The notes: a model not told the origin generated them from the sequence alone. 64,000 nt of DNA from Gemmobacter lutimaris (GCF_003570715.1 NZ_QXXQ01000014.1:1-64000); one strand, 5' to 3'. Counted from the first letter of the stretch, positions 1 to 9,450 are shown. Numbers and translations are program-made.

Positions 1-99
1 CGCGCCATCGGTGACTGGATCAGCTTCTACAACAACCGACGCCCGCATCAGGCGCTGGATATGAAAACCCCCGCTGAGGCATTCGCATTAGCGGCTTAA
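1..99 (+). CDS. IS3-family transposase (OrfB, integrase core), C-terminal fragment
   Basis: The first 33 codons are an open frame entering from the left edge and ending at TAA 97-99. The peptide carries FYNNRRPHQALDMKTPAEAF, the typical end of the DDE integrase core of IS3-family OrfB transposases (YNxxRPHxALxxxTPxE). The catalytic D, D and E lie outside the window, so intactness cannot be judged. The right end of the element must lie between about 100 and 130, but its terminal repeat cannot be defined without the left end. It sits directly upstream of manC and marks a likely recombination border of the polysaccharide locus. Confidence 0.85.
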   Translation, partial: RAIGDWISFYNNRRPHQALDMKTPAEAFALAA

Positions 100-196
100 C
101 CTGTGCAGATTCCGCTGGGTCGATACACTTTTGCCAAGTATTTTATTAACCACAAGCCTCAGCATATCTGGAAACTCTAACCCACTGGTCTATGAG

Positions 197-1654
197 ATGA
201 CATTGCCCCAGATCACCCCTGTCCTGCTGTGCGGCGGGTCTGGCACCCGGCTCTGGCCGCTGTCGCGCAAGAGCTACCCTAAGCAATTCGCGCTGGAAAT
301 CGACAGCAGGTCGCTGTTCCAGGCCACCGCGCTCAGGCTGACCGGGCGGGCGGAGGGCTGCGATTTCGCAGCCCCGCTGGTGGTGACTGGCAGCGATTTC
401 CGCTTTATCGTGACCGAACAGCTGGCCTCTGCCGGCGTCGACCCCGGCCCGATCCTGATCGAGCCCTCGGCCCGCAATACCGCGCCTGCGGTGCTGGCGG
501 CGGCGCTGCATCTGCTGGCAGCAGATCCCGGGGCCATCGCGCTGGTCGCGCCCTCGGATCACGCGGTACCCGATCCGGCCGCCTTCCACGCCGCCATCGC
601 CCGCGGTCTGCCGGCGCTGGAGGAAGGCCGGATCGTGACCTTTGGCATCACGCCCGAGCGGCCCGAAACAGGCTATGGCTGGCTGGAGCTCGTCGGCCCA
701 GTCTCGGCCGACGGCACCCCGGTCGCGCTGTCACGTTTCGTCGAGAAACCCGATTCCGCCCAGGCCGGGACGATGATGGCGGCGGGGAATTTTCTGTGGA
801 ACGCCGGGATCTTCCTGTTCCGCGCCGCCGATCTGGTTGCGGCCTATCGCCGGCTGCAACCGGCCATGGTGGCCGGGGTCGAGGCGGCGCTGGCAACGGG
901 GCGCCCGGATCTTGGCTTCCTGCGACTCGCCGAAGGGCCCTGGACCGCGCTCGAGGACATCTCGATCGACTATGCGGTGATGGAAAAATCCGACAATCTT
1001 TCGGTTGTGCCCTATGATGCGGGATGGTCCGATCTGGGCGGCTGGGATGCGGTCTGGCGTGCGGGCGGGCCGGATGCGGCCGGCAATGTGACCTCGGCCC
1101 ATGCCACCGCCATCGACTGCCGCGACACGCTGCTGCGCTCCGAGAGCCCGGCGGTGGAACTGGTGGGCATCGGGCTGGAGGGGCTGATTGCCGTAGCCAT
1201 GCCGGATGCGGTACTGGTGGCAGCGGCCGACCGGGCGCAGGATGTGAAACAGGCGGTCTCGGCGCTGAAGGCGCGCGGCGCCCCCCAGGCCGAGACACTG
1301 CCCCGCGACTATCGCCCCTGGGGGTGGTATGAAAGCCTAGTGATCGGCGACCGCTTCCAGGTGAAGCGCATCCATGTCCATCCCGGGGCGGCCTTGTCGC
1401 TGCAATCGCATTTCCATCGCTCGGAACACTGGATCGTGGTCGAGGGTACCGCCCGGGTGACCGTGGGGGAGGAGGTGCGCCTGCTGACCGAGAACCAGTC
1501 AGTCTATATCCCGTTGGGGGCGGTGCACCGGATGGAAAACCCGGGCAAGGTGCCGATGGTGCTGATCGAGGTACAGACCGGCAGCTATCTCGGTGAGGAT
1601 GACATTATCCGCTTCGACGATGTCTATGCCCGCGGTCAGGGTGCGAAAGTCTGA
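197..1654 (+). CDS. manC: Mannose-1-phosphate guanylyltransferase / mannose-6-phosphate isomerase, copy 1
   Basis: Bifunctional type II enzyme (485 aa) of cytoplasmic GDP-mannose synthesis: mannose-6-P isomerisation and GTP + mannose-1-P to GDP-mannose. The nucleotidyltransferase signature GGSGTRLWPLSRKSYPKQF is at residues 13-31 and FVEKPD lies mid-domain. The C-terminal cupin (from about residue 370) has the metal-binding stretch LSLQSHFHRSEHW and ends with the family signature VQTGSYLGEDDI. An upstream TTG at 131 would add 22 unconserved residues, so ATG 197 is chosen. A second manC lies at 60938-62431 with the same architecture. No phosphomannomutase gene is in the window, so mannose-1-P must come from elsewhere. 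Confidence 0.95.
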   Translation: MTLPQITPVLLCGGSGTRLWPLSRKSYPKQFALEIDSRSLFQATALRLTGRAEGCDFAAPLVVTGSDFRFIVTEQLASAGVDPGPILIEPSARNTAPAVLAAALHLLAADPGAIALVAPSDHAVPDPAAFHAAIARGLPALEEGRIVTFGITPERPETGYGWLELVGPVSADGTPVALSRFVEKPDSAQAGTMMAAGNFLWNAGIFLFRAADLVAAYRRLQPAMVAGVEAALATGRPDLGFLRLAEGPWTALEDISIDYAVMEKSDNLSVVPYDAGWSDLGGWDAVWRAGGPDAAGNVTSAHATAIDCRDTLLRSESPAVELVGIGLEGLIAVAMPDAVLVAAADRAQDVKQAVSALKARGAPQAETLPRDYRPWGWYESLVIGDRFQVKRIHVHPGAALSLQSHFHRSEHWIVVEGTARVTVGEEVRLLTENQSVYIPLGAVHRMENPGKVPMVLIEVQTGSYLGEDDIIRFDDVYARGQGAKV

Positions 1655-1817
1655 GGCAGAGCCTGTACCTGCCCGTTTTCCGACCAGCGCGCGGTAGCAG
1701 GGGTACGGCTTCGGGCAAAGCCTCGCAAAACGCCGCTCCCGGCCAAAGCCGGGTTGCGTGGCGCTCGCGAAACATCTTACCTGTAGCCAAGAAAACGGAC
1801 GGGGATATTTCCAGATA

Positions 1818-4800
1818 ATGCTTTCGGACCACATCTCTTACGTCGCGCTGAGCGGTAGCGATCTCTTTGTCAAGGCAGCCCCCGTCGCGATGGAGCGGGG
1901 CCTGCATGCCACCGTCGGGGAAGCCATGATCGCCCTAGAGCCTCTGGGGGCCGAAAAGATGTTCCGTGCGGCGGTTGAGATCACGCCCGAGGAACTGGAC
2001 GAGGCCGACATCATCCTAAACGGTCTGGAGGACTGGGCCGCCGAGGGCACCCGGACCTATCAGATCCAGTTCAAGAACCGCGAACGCAGCCGGACCCTGC
2101 CGCTGGGCTCCCCGGTTGCGTTGGCCGAGGGGTTGCCCAGCATCACCATCGGCACCTATATCGCCGGCCACCGGGCCGCCGCGACGCTGGAGGTGGAAAT
2201 CCTCGATGCCACCGGTCAGGTTCTGGAGCGCGCCGGCGTGGATCTTCAGCCGAATATGCAGGGGGGGCGGACGCTCGATCTCTACCAGAAGATCGACCTG
2301 ACGCTGCCGCTGACCGACAAGGCCCACAAGGTCGCGTTGGTGCTGAACTACCTATCCACCAATGCGCCGGGTTCGTCGCATGATCCCTATGTCTTTCTCG
2401 TGGAGCCGGTGCTCTCCACCGATCCCGGGGCGCAATTGTCGCATCAGACAATGCTGCATCAGGGCCCGGATCTCGTCGATGCTGGCTGGTTCCGCGCCAC
2501 GGTGCCGTCAGTGCGGGCCGGAGCGGCCGGGCTCGATCTGGTGGTGGGCGACCAGAGGATGACGATTCTGGCGCCACCGCCGCAAAGCAATATCCGCCTG
2601 CTGCGCGATGACGGCCATTCGCTTTGCTTCCAGGCCAGCGAGCCGGTCGATGCGCGGCTGTTTCTCAACGGCCGCTCGATCTGCGCCTGCCGGATCGAAC
2701 CCGATGACAGCTGGTTGCGTCTGCCCGCCCAGGCCCTGACCGGCGAGCCAGCCCGGCTGGAGATTCGCGACAGCGCCGGATTGCGCACGCTTTATGAAAC
2801 CTGGATCCTGCCGCCGCGCGTTCTGACCCCGACCGAAGTGTTGCAGCGCGAGACCTCGCGTCCCTTCCCGGTACAGATGTTCAGCCAATCAGCCAAACGG
2901 TACGAGGCGTTGCGCGCCCATCTGGAAGCCGGAAGCCCGCCCGAGGTTCTGGCGCAGCTTGCCCATGCCATCGACACGCTGGAAGCGGGTTATGACAATC
3001 TGAAACTGCGCCCGCTGACTCTGCCCGAAGTGGAAGAGCCCGAGGTTTCGATAATTATCCCAGCCCATAACAAGGTAAAGGTAACCTATGCCGGGCTCTG
3101 CGCGCTGCTACTGGCCTGGAACCGCACCAGCTTCGAGGTGATCCTCGTCGATGATGCCTCTAGTGACGAGACAGCCACGATCGAACGGCTGGTGTCCGGG
3201 CTGAAAGTGGTGCGCAACGTCGAGCCGCAGCGCTTCATCCGGGCCTGCAATGCCGGTGTGGCGGCCTCGCGAGGCAAATACGTCGTTCTGTTGAACAATG
3301 ACACCGAACCGACGACCGGTTGGTTGGACGAGCTGCGCGATACCTTCGACCGGTTCGACAAGGTGGGCATGGTCGGTTCCAAGCTGATCTATCCCGACGG
3401 CACCTTGCAGGATGCCGGTGGCATCATCTGGGGCAGCGGCAATCCCTGGAACTATGGCAACCGCCAAAATCCTTGGGACCCGCGCTTCTGCTATGCCCGG
3501 CAGGCGGATTACCTGTCGGGTGCGGCGCTGATGATGCCGCGCGATCTGTGGGACCGAATCGGCGGGCTGAGCCAGTATCTCGAGCCGATGTATTTCGAGG
3601 ATACCGACCTTGCCTTCAAGGTGCGCGAAGCGGGGTTCAGCACTTGGTTTATGCCAACCTCAATCGTCTATCACTACGAGGGGATGACCAGCGGCACTAG
3701 CACCGCCTCGGGCTTCAAGCGCTTCCAAGAAGTCAACCGACCCAAGTTCAAGCGCCGTTGGTCGCGCGCCTTCGCCAATCATGGCCGTGAGGGCGAGTTG
3801 CCCGATCTGGAGAAGGATCGCGGCTGCATTGGACGGGTGCTGTTTATCGACTATATGCTGCCCCGTCCGGATCAGGATGCCGGTAGCTATGCCGCGATCC
3901 AGGAAATCCGGTTAGTGCAGTCGCTGGGCTTCAAGGTTACCTTCCTGCCCGAGAATATCGCCGATCTCGGCCATTACACTACCGAATTGCAGCGCATGGG
4001 GGTTGAGGTCATCACCGCTCCCTTCGTGCTGTCGGTGAACGAATTCTTGGAAGCGCGTGGCCGGGAATTTGATGCCTTCTACTTGACCCGCTACCATGTG
4101 GCCGAGAATGTCACCTCGACCCTGCGACGTATCAATCCGCAGGCCCGGATCATTCTGAACAATGCTGATCTGCATTTCTTGCGCGTCATGCGCAAGATGC
4201 TGACGAACAAGGGGATGGAGCAGATATCCGATGTCGACATGCTGCGCAACCGCGAGCTAGCCGCGATGCGCTCTGTTGATCTGGTACTGTCCTACAACGA
4301 AGTCGAACATGCAGTGATCCAGTCGCATACCAATGGGGCGGTGAAAGTGGCGAAATGTCCTTGGGTCGTCCAGGCCCCGGCGACGGTACCGGAGCGCCAA
4401 GGGCGTAAGGGGCTTTCATTCTTGGGAAGCTTCCGACATGATCCTAATGAGGAAGGTGTTTTGTGGTTCACCTCCGAAGTCATGGCACGGCTGGCCAATA
4501 CGCGACCCGAGACTGTTCTGTCGATCTATGGCTCGGGCATGAACGACAGAATCCGCAATCTTGCTTCGCCGCAGATTGATCCCGTCGGCTTTATCGAGAC
4601 GCTCGATCTGGCTTATGACCGCCATATGGCTTTTGTGGCACCGCTGCTGTCAGGGGCCGGGATCAAGGGAAAGGTACTGGGGGCCTTGGCGCATGGCATT
4701 CCCTGCGTGCTCAGCCCAGTGGCGGCAGAGGGTATTGGCCTCCGCAGCGGCTATGACTGCCTCATCGCCAATACACCAGCAGAATGGGAAAGCGCCATCC

Positions 4801-4946
4801 TGCGTCTGCTGGACGACGCAGGACTATGGAACCGGATATCCACCCATGCGCGGGAACTGGTCGAAGATGTATACTCCTTTACAAAAGGACGGAAGGATAT
4901 GCGCCACGCCTTCGAAACCGTTGATATTTTCGGGATGCTCGAATAA
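1818..4946 (+). CDS. Two-domain glycosyltransferase (GT2 + GT4)
   Basis: A 1042-aa cytoplasmic glycosyltransferase. Residues 1-400 are a beta-rich region with no motif I recognise. A GT2 (GT-A) domain begins at about 410 with VSIIIPAHN, followed by VDDASSDET, the DXD-like LLNNDTEP (about 493-500) and the acceptor-side EDTDLAFKVREAGF, as in rhamnosyltransferase-like GT2 enzymes. The last third (about 670-1042) is a GT-B/GT4 domain with LSFLGSFRHDPNEEG and the nucleotide-sugar end region PLLSGAGIKGKVLGALAHG. ATG 1818 starts the conserved protein; a GTG at 1758 would add 20 unsupported residues. A GC stem-loop (CCCGGC/GCCGGG, about 1738-1753) precedes it. Two glycosidic bonds could be made by one chain; donors are unknown. 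Confidence 0.85.
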   Translation: MLSDHISYVALSGSDLFVKAAPVAMERGLHATVGEAMIALEPLGAEKMFRAAVEITPEELDEADIILNGLEDWAAEGTRTYQIQFKNRERSRTLPLGSPVALAEGLPSITIGTYIAGHRAAATLEVEILDATGQVLERAGVDLQPNMQGGRTLDLYQKIDLTLPLTDKAHKVALVLNYLSTNAPGSSHDPYVFLVEPVLSTDPGAQLSHQTMLHQGPDLVDAGWFRATVPSVRAGAAGLDLVVGDQRMTILAPPPQSNIRLLRDDGHSLCFQASEPVDARLFLNGRSICACRIEPDDSWLRLPAQALTGEPARLEIRDSAGLRTLYETWILPPRVLTPTEVLQRETSRPFPVQMFSQSAKRYEALRAHLEAGSPPEVLAQLAHAIDTLEAGYDNLKLRPLTLPEVEEPEVSIIIPAHNKVKVTYAGLCALLLAWNRTSFEVILVDDASSDETATIERLVSGLKVVRNVEPQRFIRACNAGVAASRGKYVVLLNNDTEPTTGWLDELRDTFDRFDKVGMVGSKLIYPDGTLQDAGGIIWGSGNPWNYGNRQNPWDPRFCYARQADYLSGAALMMPRDLWDRIGGLSQYLEPMYFEDTDLAFKVREAGFSTWFMPTSIVYHYEGMTSGTSTASGFKRFQEVNRPKFKRRWSRAFANHGREGELPDLEKDRGCIGRVLFIDYMLPRPDQDAGSYAAIQEIRLVQSLGFKVTFLPENIADLGHYTTELQRMGVEVITAPFVLSVNEFLEARGREFDAFYLTRYHVAENVTSTLRRINPQARIILNNADLHFLRVMRKMLTNKGMEQISDVDMLRNRELAAMRSVDLVLSYNEVEHAVIQSHTNGAVKVAKCPWVVQAPATVPERQGRKGLSFLGSFRHDPNEEGVLWFTSEVMARLANTRPETVLSIYGSGMNDRIRNLASPQIDPVGFIETLDLAYDRHMAFVAPLLSGAGIKGKVLGALAHGIPCVLSPVAAEGIGLRSGYDCLIANTPAEWESAILRLLDDAGLWNRISTHARELVEDVYSFTKGRKDMRHAFETVDIFGMLE

Positions 4947-5062
4947 GGGGGGGAATTCAAGGAAGCGACATCATTCTATCAATGGTTGCCGCACTTGCTG
5001 AAATTTAGGGCAGGGTAGAGGCGCGGTTCCCGCGGCCGGTCCCGGCATTCAGGGGGCACAGG

Positions 5063-5764
5063 TTGCGAACCGTCGTTCTGCACTACCATTTGTTCAAAAA
5101 TGCGGGCACGTCGCTCGATGCAGTTCTCAAGCGTAATTTCGACGATGCTTGGGTCACGCAGGAATTTCCGGCCATGTCCGGTAACAACAGCGCGCTGGTC
5201 GCGGACTGGATCGCAGGCAGCCCGAAGGGCGCTGCCTATTCCTCCCATACAATGACCGGCCCGCTGCCGGAGATCGAAGGGGTCCGTGTCATTCCGGTGA
5301 TACTTCTACGGGATCCGTTGACACGTATCCGCTCGGCCTATCAGTTCGAAAGACGGCAGGTGGCCAATACGCTGGGCACCCAGCTGGCCAGGGCCCATGA
5401 CTTCGAGGGCTATGTCCGCGCCCGTCTGGAGGTTGCAGGCGACCGCCAGTGCCGTAACTTTCACACCACCATCCTCGCCCGGATGATCCCGGGTGCGGGG
5501 GACGAGTTGACGCGGGCCAAGGCCTCGGTCAGCAGGCTGCGGGACGCCGGCGTGGTCGGCCTAGTCGCGCGCTTCGACGAGACGATGGAGCGGCTGACCA
5601 AACGGCTCCGACCGGTCTGGCCGTCATTCGACTGGCAGCAAACTCGAGCGAATACCTCTGAAAAGGCCGATCCGGTCGAGATGAACCCCGCGTTGGAGGC
5701 GCTTCTGCGCGAGGCCAATGCTCAGGACATTGCCCTGCTGGACTGGGTGAAGGCAACATTCTGA
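5063..5764 (+). CDS. Sulfotransferase family 2-like protein
   Basis: A 233-aa protein with the PAPS-binding layout of carbohydrate sulfotransferases: a 5'-phosphosulfate loop FKNAGTSLD at residues 11-19 and a 3'-phosphate strand LLRDPLTRIRSAY at about 80-93. The HYHLFKNAGTS start resembles the heparan/chondroitin-type Sulfotransfer_2 group rather than the estrogen-type family. The start is TTG 5063, preceded by AGGGGG about six bases upstream; no in-frame ATG lies closer to the PAPS loop. It lies between two glycosyltransferase genes, so the acceptor is probably a sugar hydroxyl of the locus polymer. First of nine sulfotransferase-like genes here. Confidence 0.8.
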   Translation: MRTVVLHYHLFKNAGTSLDAVLKRNFDDAWVTQEFPAMSGNNSALVADWIAGSPKGAAYSSHTMTGPLPEIEGVRVIPVILLRDPLTRIRSAYQFERRQVANTLGTQLARAHDFEGYVRARLEVAGDRQCRNFHTTILARMIPGAGDELTRAKASVSRLRDAGVVGLVARFDETMERLTKRLRPVWPSFDWQQTRANTSEKADPVEMNPALEALLREANAQDIALLDWVKATF

Positions 5765-5827
5765 ACAGGGCCGCCGGGCCGCACATCCAGTAGGCATTTC
5801 ATTCGTTTCCGTCAGGGATGCCAGCAC

Positions 5828-8416
5828 ATGAAGATTCTCGTCTTGGGCAATTGTCAGGCCCGCCCCGTCTCGCAGCTTCTCGGTCTGGCGACCGGAGCCA
5901 CGATGCTGGAGCCGGTGGTGCTGCATCTTGCCCGGTCCGAGGAAGCGCCCGTGCATGAGGCCCGGATGCGGGAGGTAGATCTGATTGTCGCGCAGGCGAC
6001 ACAGGACGCCTTTTCTCCCGCCCATGTCGCCTCGTCGGGTATCCGGGCGCGACATGCTGGCAAGGTGCTGGTCTGGCCCAACCTATTCTATGCTGGCCAG
6101 CAACCCTGGCTGCGCTATGTCACCCATGCACGGCTGGGTCGCATCCTCGGGCCGCTCGACACCTATCACGACCTGCGCATCCTCGGGGACTGGTATCAGG
6201 CTCGCACCGGACACAACCCACTGCCTGTGATCAACCCCGATGCGGTGACGCGCTGCGCGCTGGACGATCTGCGCCTGCGCGAGGCGAACTGCGATGTGAT
6301 CGTCTCCGACCTGATCGAGGCCGAAGCGCACCGGCGGCCGCTGTTCTTCACCTTCAATCATCCTGCCAACTGGCTGCTGCACCGGCTGGTGCAGCGGGTC
6401 TGCGACCGGGCCGGCCTGATCCCGCGCCCCTTCACACCGCCGGAGCAGGAGCCGCTGGCGCGGATCGTGCCGCCATCGCTCTGGCACGGGCCGGACAGCG
6501 GCTTCCCGCTTCAGGGGCTGCTCCCCGATCTGCAGCAGTCTGGAGTTCATCTGCCCGATCCGCCGGAACGCCTGGACATGTCGCAATTGCGCGATTGGAG
6601 CTTCGCCTGCTACGACCGGCAGGCTGAGGCCTTGCAGGATCATGCCAACCTACGATTTACACCACAGATGCCGACCATGCCCGCCTCTGAAGGCTCGGCG
6701 CAAGCCGTCTGGGTATCCACCCGCAAAACTATCTTGTTCGAGACGGAAAACCTAGTCTGCATCCTGCATGACCGTGGCAGCGACCAACTTGTCATGACCT
6801 TCGCCGGGTCCGGCCTTCGGCCACAGCGCAACCGGGTCTGGGCCGAAGAGCCGCTGGAAAAGCTCGGCTGCTCCGTGCTTGGATTCGTGGCGAAAGCACC
6901 GAACTGGTATCCGCAGCGCGATATGCAACGGGCGATTGACCATCTCGCGAATGACCCTGCATTGCAGGGCTTTAAAAGGCGGTTGGGTTATGGCTCCAGC
7001 ATGGGGGGATATGCCCTGTTGCGCTACGGCAAAGCGCTGCAACTGGACATGGCCTTCGTTCTGGCACCGCAATGTTCGATTGACCCGGCGGACATCACGG
7101 ACCCTCGTTTCAACAGGTTCTTCGATCCAGCACTGCATCCGGCCATGAAGCTTCAGCCTCAGGACATCGATTTCCCCGTAGTCGCCCTTTTCGATCCACT
7201 TGATGTGGTCGACAATGCCCATATGCGTGAAATCACCCGCTCCGGGGAGGTCGTTCCGCTGCCCGTGCGCAATGCTGGCCATGTCGTCGCCGAGCTTGTG
7301 GCCGGAACGGAGCGGCTGGCTCGTGTCCTGCATAATCTTGCCAGCGGAAACATCGTCGGCTTGCGCCATGATATCCAACGCTGGCGCCGCGGCGCCCTCA
7401 CCCGCCCGCTGCGTGTCGCCTTGCAGGCCAGCAGACGGCACAAGGCAACCGCCTTTCGTATCTTCAAGACAAGATGTGCGGCAATAGACCCCGGGGGCTG
7501 GGCCAATATCCTGCTGCCACTTTGCCAGGCGGGTTACGGGGCACAGTTGCAAGACGAGATGCGCCGGGCGCTGGAGAAAACCCCGGAAAACCATGTTCTG
7601 CTGCTTGCCCATGCGGTTGCCTGCCGTCAGGCGGGCGATGAGGATAGGGCCATGGAATATGCTCGCCACGCGCATCGCCTGCATCCCGGACAATTCAGCA
7701 CCTTCTTTCTCGAACGGCACGGGAAAGCCGCAGCCCGCACGCCTGCCCGGCCGGAGCAGCCCACGCCCATTCCCGCTCCTATTGAAAACCTCTGCCGCAA
7801 TGTGATGCTCTACTGGGCCGATGACACGCCACCGCCCTCGGTGCGCGATGTGGTCGGACAATGGCAGGAGATCTATGCGGACTGGACGGTGACACTTTTT
7901 TCGCAAGCCTCGGCCGGGGCTTGGTTGCAGGACCGATGCGGCGTCGAAATCGCCCGGCTGTTCAGGAAATGCCGACTACCCGCGATGCAGGCGGATTTCT
8001 TCCGGGTATTCTGGGCAATAGAGGAGGGTGGGATCTACAGCGACATCACCCTCGCCCCTCTAGTCTGCCCGGGTTTCGCAGCGACAGGCAAAGATCTGGT
8101 CGTCATGCGGCGCTTCCATGGCCGGATCGTGAACAGCATTTTTTATGCCCGGAAGGGCTCTGCCGATCTCAAACAGGTTGCCTATCATATCCTGCAGGCG
8201 ATGAGCCTGCAAACCGACCAGAATGTCTGGAGCGTAACCGGCCCCGGTGCCTGGATCGCGGCGCTGGGACAGGAGGAGACGACGACGCTGGGCATCATCC
8301 CCGATCAGGAGATGTATGAGACATATGTCAAGCGCTCAATGTATCAGGCCTCGACGCGCGGCAGCAGCCAGCACTGGTCGCAGGATCAGCTGACAGCCTC
8401 AATCTACCTAGGATAG
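5828..8416 (+). CDS. Fusion: WcbI-like acyltransferase + alpha/beta hydrolase + TPR-like + GT32-like domain
   Basis: An 862-aa protein of four joined parts. Residues 1 to about 265 look like WcbI, a capsule-associated CoA-binding putative acetyltransferase: start MKILVLGNCQARP and a conserved FFTFNHPANWLL. Residues about 285-510 look like an alpha/beta hydrolase with nucleophile elbow GYGSSMGGY (387-395, Ser391) and a candidate catalytic histidine in NAGHVVAEL (His485). About 540-640 is a helical TPR-like segment. From about 655 the end resembles GT32 enzymes (MLYWADDTPPPSV, QADFFRVFWAIEEGGIYSDI). The usual GT32 DXD is degenerate (YSDIT, Asp739), so transferase activity is uncertain. Likely role: adding and trimming acyl groups and adding a sugar on the polymer. 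The fusion itself is unfamiliar. Confidence 0.72.
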   Translation: MKILVLGNCQARPVSQLLGLATGATMLEPVVLHLARSEEAPVHEARMREVDLIVAQATQDAFSPAHVASSGIRARHAGKVLVWPNLFYAGQQPWLRYVTHARLGRILGPLDTYHDLRILGDWYQARTGHNPLPVINPDAVTRCALDDLRLREANCDVIVSDLIEAEAHRRPLFFTFNHPANWLLHRLVQRVCDRAGLIPRPFTPPEQEPLARIVPPSLWHGPDSGFPLQGLLPDLQQSGVHLPDPPERLDMSQLRDWSFACYDRQAEALQDHANLRFTPQMPTMPASEGSAQAVWVSTRKTILFETENLVCILHDRGSDQLVMTFAGSGLRPQRNRVWAEEPLEKLGCSVLGFVAKAPNWYPQRDMQRAIDHLANDPALQGFKRRLGYGSSMGGYALLRYGKALQLDMAFVLAPQCSIDPADITDPRFNRFFDPALHPAMKLQPQDIDFPVVALFDPLDVVDNAHMREITRSGEVVPLPVRNAGHVVAELVAGTERLARVLHNLASGNIVGLRHDIQRWRRGALTRPLRVALQASRRHKATAFRIFKTRCAAIDPGGWANILLPLCQAGYGAQLQDEMRRALEKTPENHVLLLAHAVACRQAGDEDRAMEYARHAHRLHPGQFSTFFLERHGKAAARTPARPEQPTPIPAPIENLCRNVMLYWADDTPPPSVRDVVGQWQEIYADWTVTLFSQASAGAWLQDRCGVEIARLFRKCRLPAMQADFFRVFWAIEEGGIYSDITLAPLVCPGFAATGKDLVVMRRFHGRIVNSIFYARKGSADLKQVAYHILQAMSLQTDQNVWSVTGPGAWIAALGQEETTTLGIIPDQEMYETYVKRSMYQASTRGSSQHWSQDQLTASIYLG

Positions 8417-8554
8417 AAAAATCCAATGAGTTGGCCTATTATCGAGCCGCCGGGAGCAGATCTACACAAAGTATTCCGCCATGGTATTGTACTGGTGCAT
8501 TGATCCCATTCAAATGAACGGAGTTGAAGCGGTTGGTCACCACAGCATGACACC
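8417..8554. other. Gap between the left polysaccharide genes and the transfer module
   Basis: These 138 bases separate the converging fusion gene and the minus-strand transfer operon. I see no strong hairpin, no T-run terminator and no credible open frame. The base composition is more A/T-rich than the flanks. It is a plausible junction where the transfer module was joined to the polysaccharide genes, but no repeat or attachment site is visible. Confidence 0.4.
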
Positions 8555-8776
8555 TCAGGTCCCATCTAGATCGGTCACAACAGTGCAATTCTTCGCGCGC
8601 CGTTTGTTCTGCGTGTACCAGACAGTTTTTCGCGTGCCGGTCTGGCTGAACTCGTAGGTGACACCGAGAACCTTGTCGGGATGATGTGGGTCGACCATCC
8701 ATTCGACGGGATTGCCCACGTCGTATTCCGCTGCTAGCTGGAGGCAGGTGCGGGCGTCTGGCTTGTGGTCTGTCAT
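8555..8776 (-). CDS. Small hypothetical protein, third gene of the virC-like operon
   Basis: A 73-aa soluble protein that I do not recognise. Its ATG overlaps the stop of the VirC2-like gene by ATGA (8773-8776), so it is probably translated by coupling and is a real gene. The sequence is polar, with EWMVDPHHPDK and a basic patch TQNKRRAKN near the C-terminus and no membrane segment or signal peptide. Position suggests an accessory part of the DNA-transfer module. An alternative is a truncated remnant left at the module border. Confidence 0.5.
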   Translation of the reverse strand: MTDHKPDARTCLQLAAEYDVGNPVEWMVDPHHPDKVLGVTYEFSQTGTRKTVWYTQNKRRAKNCTVVTDLDGT

Positions 8777-9450
8777 TCTGCTTTCCCTCCGGGTTTCATC
8801 TGACGCTCCGCCTTTTCCAGAGCCACATCGAAGGCCTCGTGGAACCGGGCGCGGTAGGCCGGGCCCATGACGCGCGCCAGACCCATGAGGCCCAGCGGAT
8901 CATGCCGGGCGGCCAGATCGGTGGCGAACTGCTGTCGCAGGGTCAGGGTCACGCTGGTCGGATGTTTGCCCCGCACCCCGCGCGGCTCGGTGACCTCCGG
9001 CATGCCATCGCGCGCCCAGTCATCAAAGACCTGATCGCGCAGGGCTTGCGCTACGCGGCGGATCAGGAACCGGACCGGGCACCGGGCTGCCGCAGCCCAG
9101 ACCTCCGCCCGCGCCGCCTGACGGGGTGTCAGCGAGACCGCGACATAAACGACCTGCCCGCGGGCGGCGGGGGGCTGGGCAGAGGCTGCGGAATGTATGG
9201 GGGGTGTTACGGCGGCCGGAGGTTCACCCTCCTCTTTCCGGGCTTCTTCCCGGATGCGACCGGGCCGCCCGCCGTCATCGCCTTGCGGCATGACCTCTGC
9301 GCTGTCGATTGTGGCGGGCGGCACCTTTGGGGACGGCGGTGCTGGCGTTTCGGCGACCGGCCCCTCTCCACCCGCCGTACCAAATCCGAGCTTGGCCGAG
9401 AAGCCTGCATCCTGCCGGATGATCCGCATCTGATCCTTGCGCGGCGCCAT
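8773..9450 (-). CDS. VirC2-like relaxosome accessory protein
   Basis: A 225-aa protein. The first 100 residues are Pro/Ala/Glu-rich and probably disordered. The C-terminal part starts at VVYVAVSLTPRQAA and contains RFLIRRVAQALRD, consistent with a ribbon-helix-helix-like DNA-binding fold. It ends with HDPLGLMGLARVMGPAYRA, which resembles the end of Agrobacterium VirC2 as I remember it (DPLGL followed by alternating helices). Its start overlaps the stop of the VirC1-like gene by one base. With VirC1 it would bind an overdrive-like enhancer near the nick site and promote relaxosome assembly. The assignment rests on the DPLGL motif, size and gene order. Confidence 0.62.
   Translation of the reverse strand: MAPRKDQMRIIRQDAGFSAKLGFGTAGGEGPVAETPAPPSPKVPPATIDSAEVMPQGDDGGRPGRIREEARKEEGEPPAAVTPPIHSAASAQPPAARGQVVYVAVSLTPRQAARAEVWAAAARCPVRFLIRRVAQALRDQVFDDWARDGMPEVTEPRGVRGKHPTSVTLTLRQQFATDLAARHDPLGLMGLARVMGPAYRARFHEAFDVALEKAERQMKPGGKAE

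Noticed and set aside
8439-8702. An 87-codon minus-strand frame overlapping the 73-aa gene
   Set aside because: It lacks a ribosome site and coupling and overlaps the better supported 8555-8776 frame.
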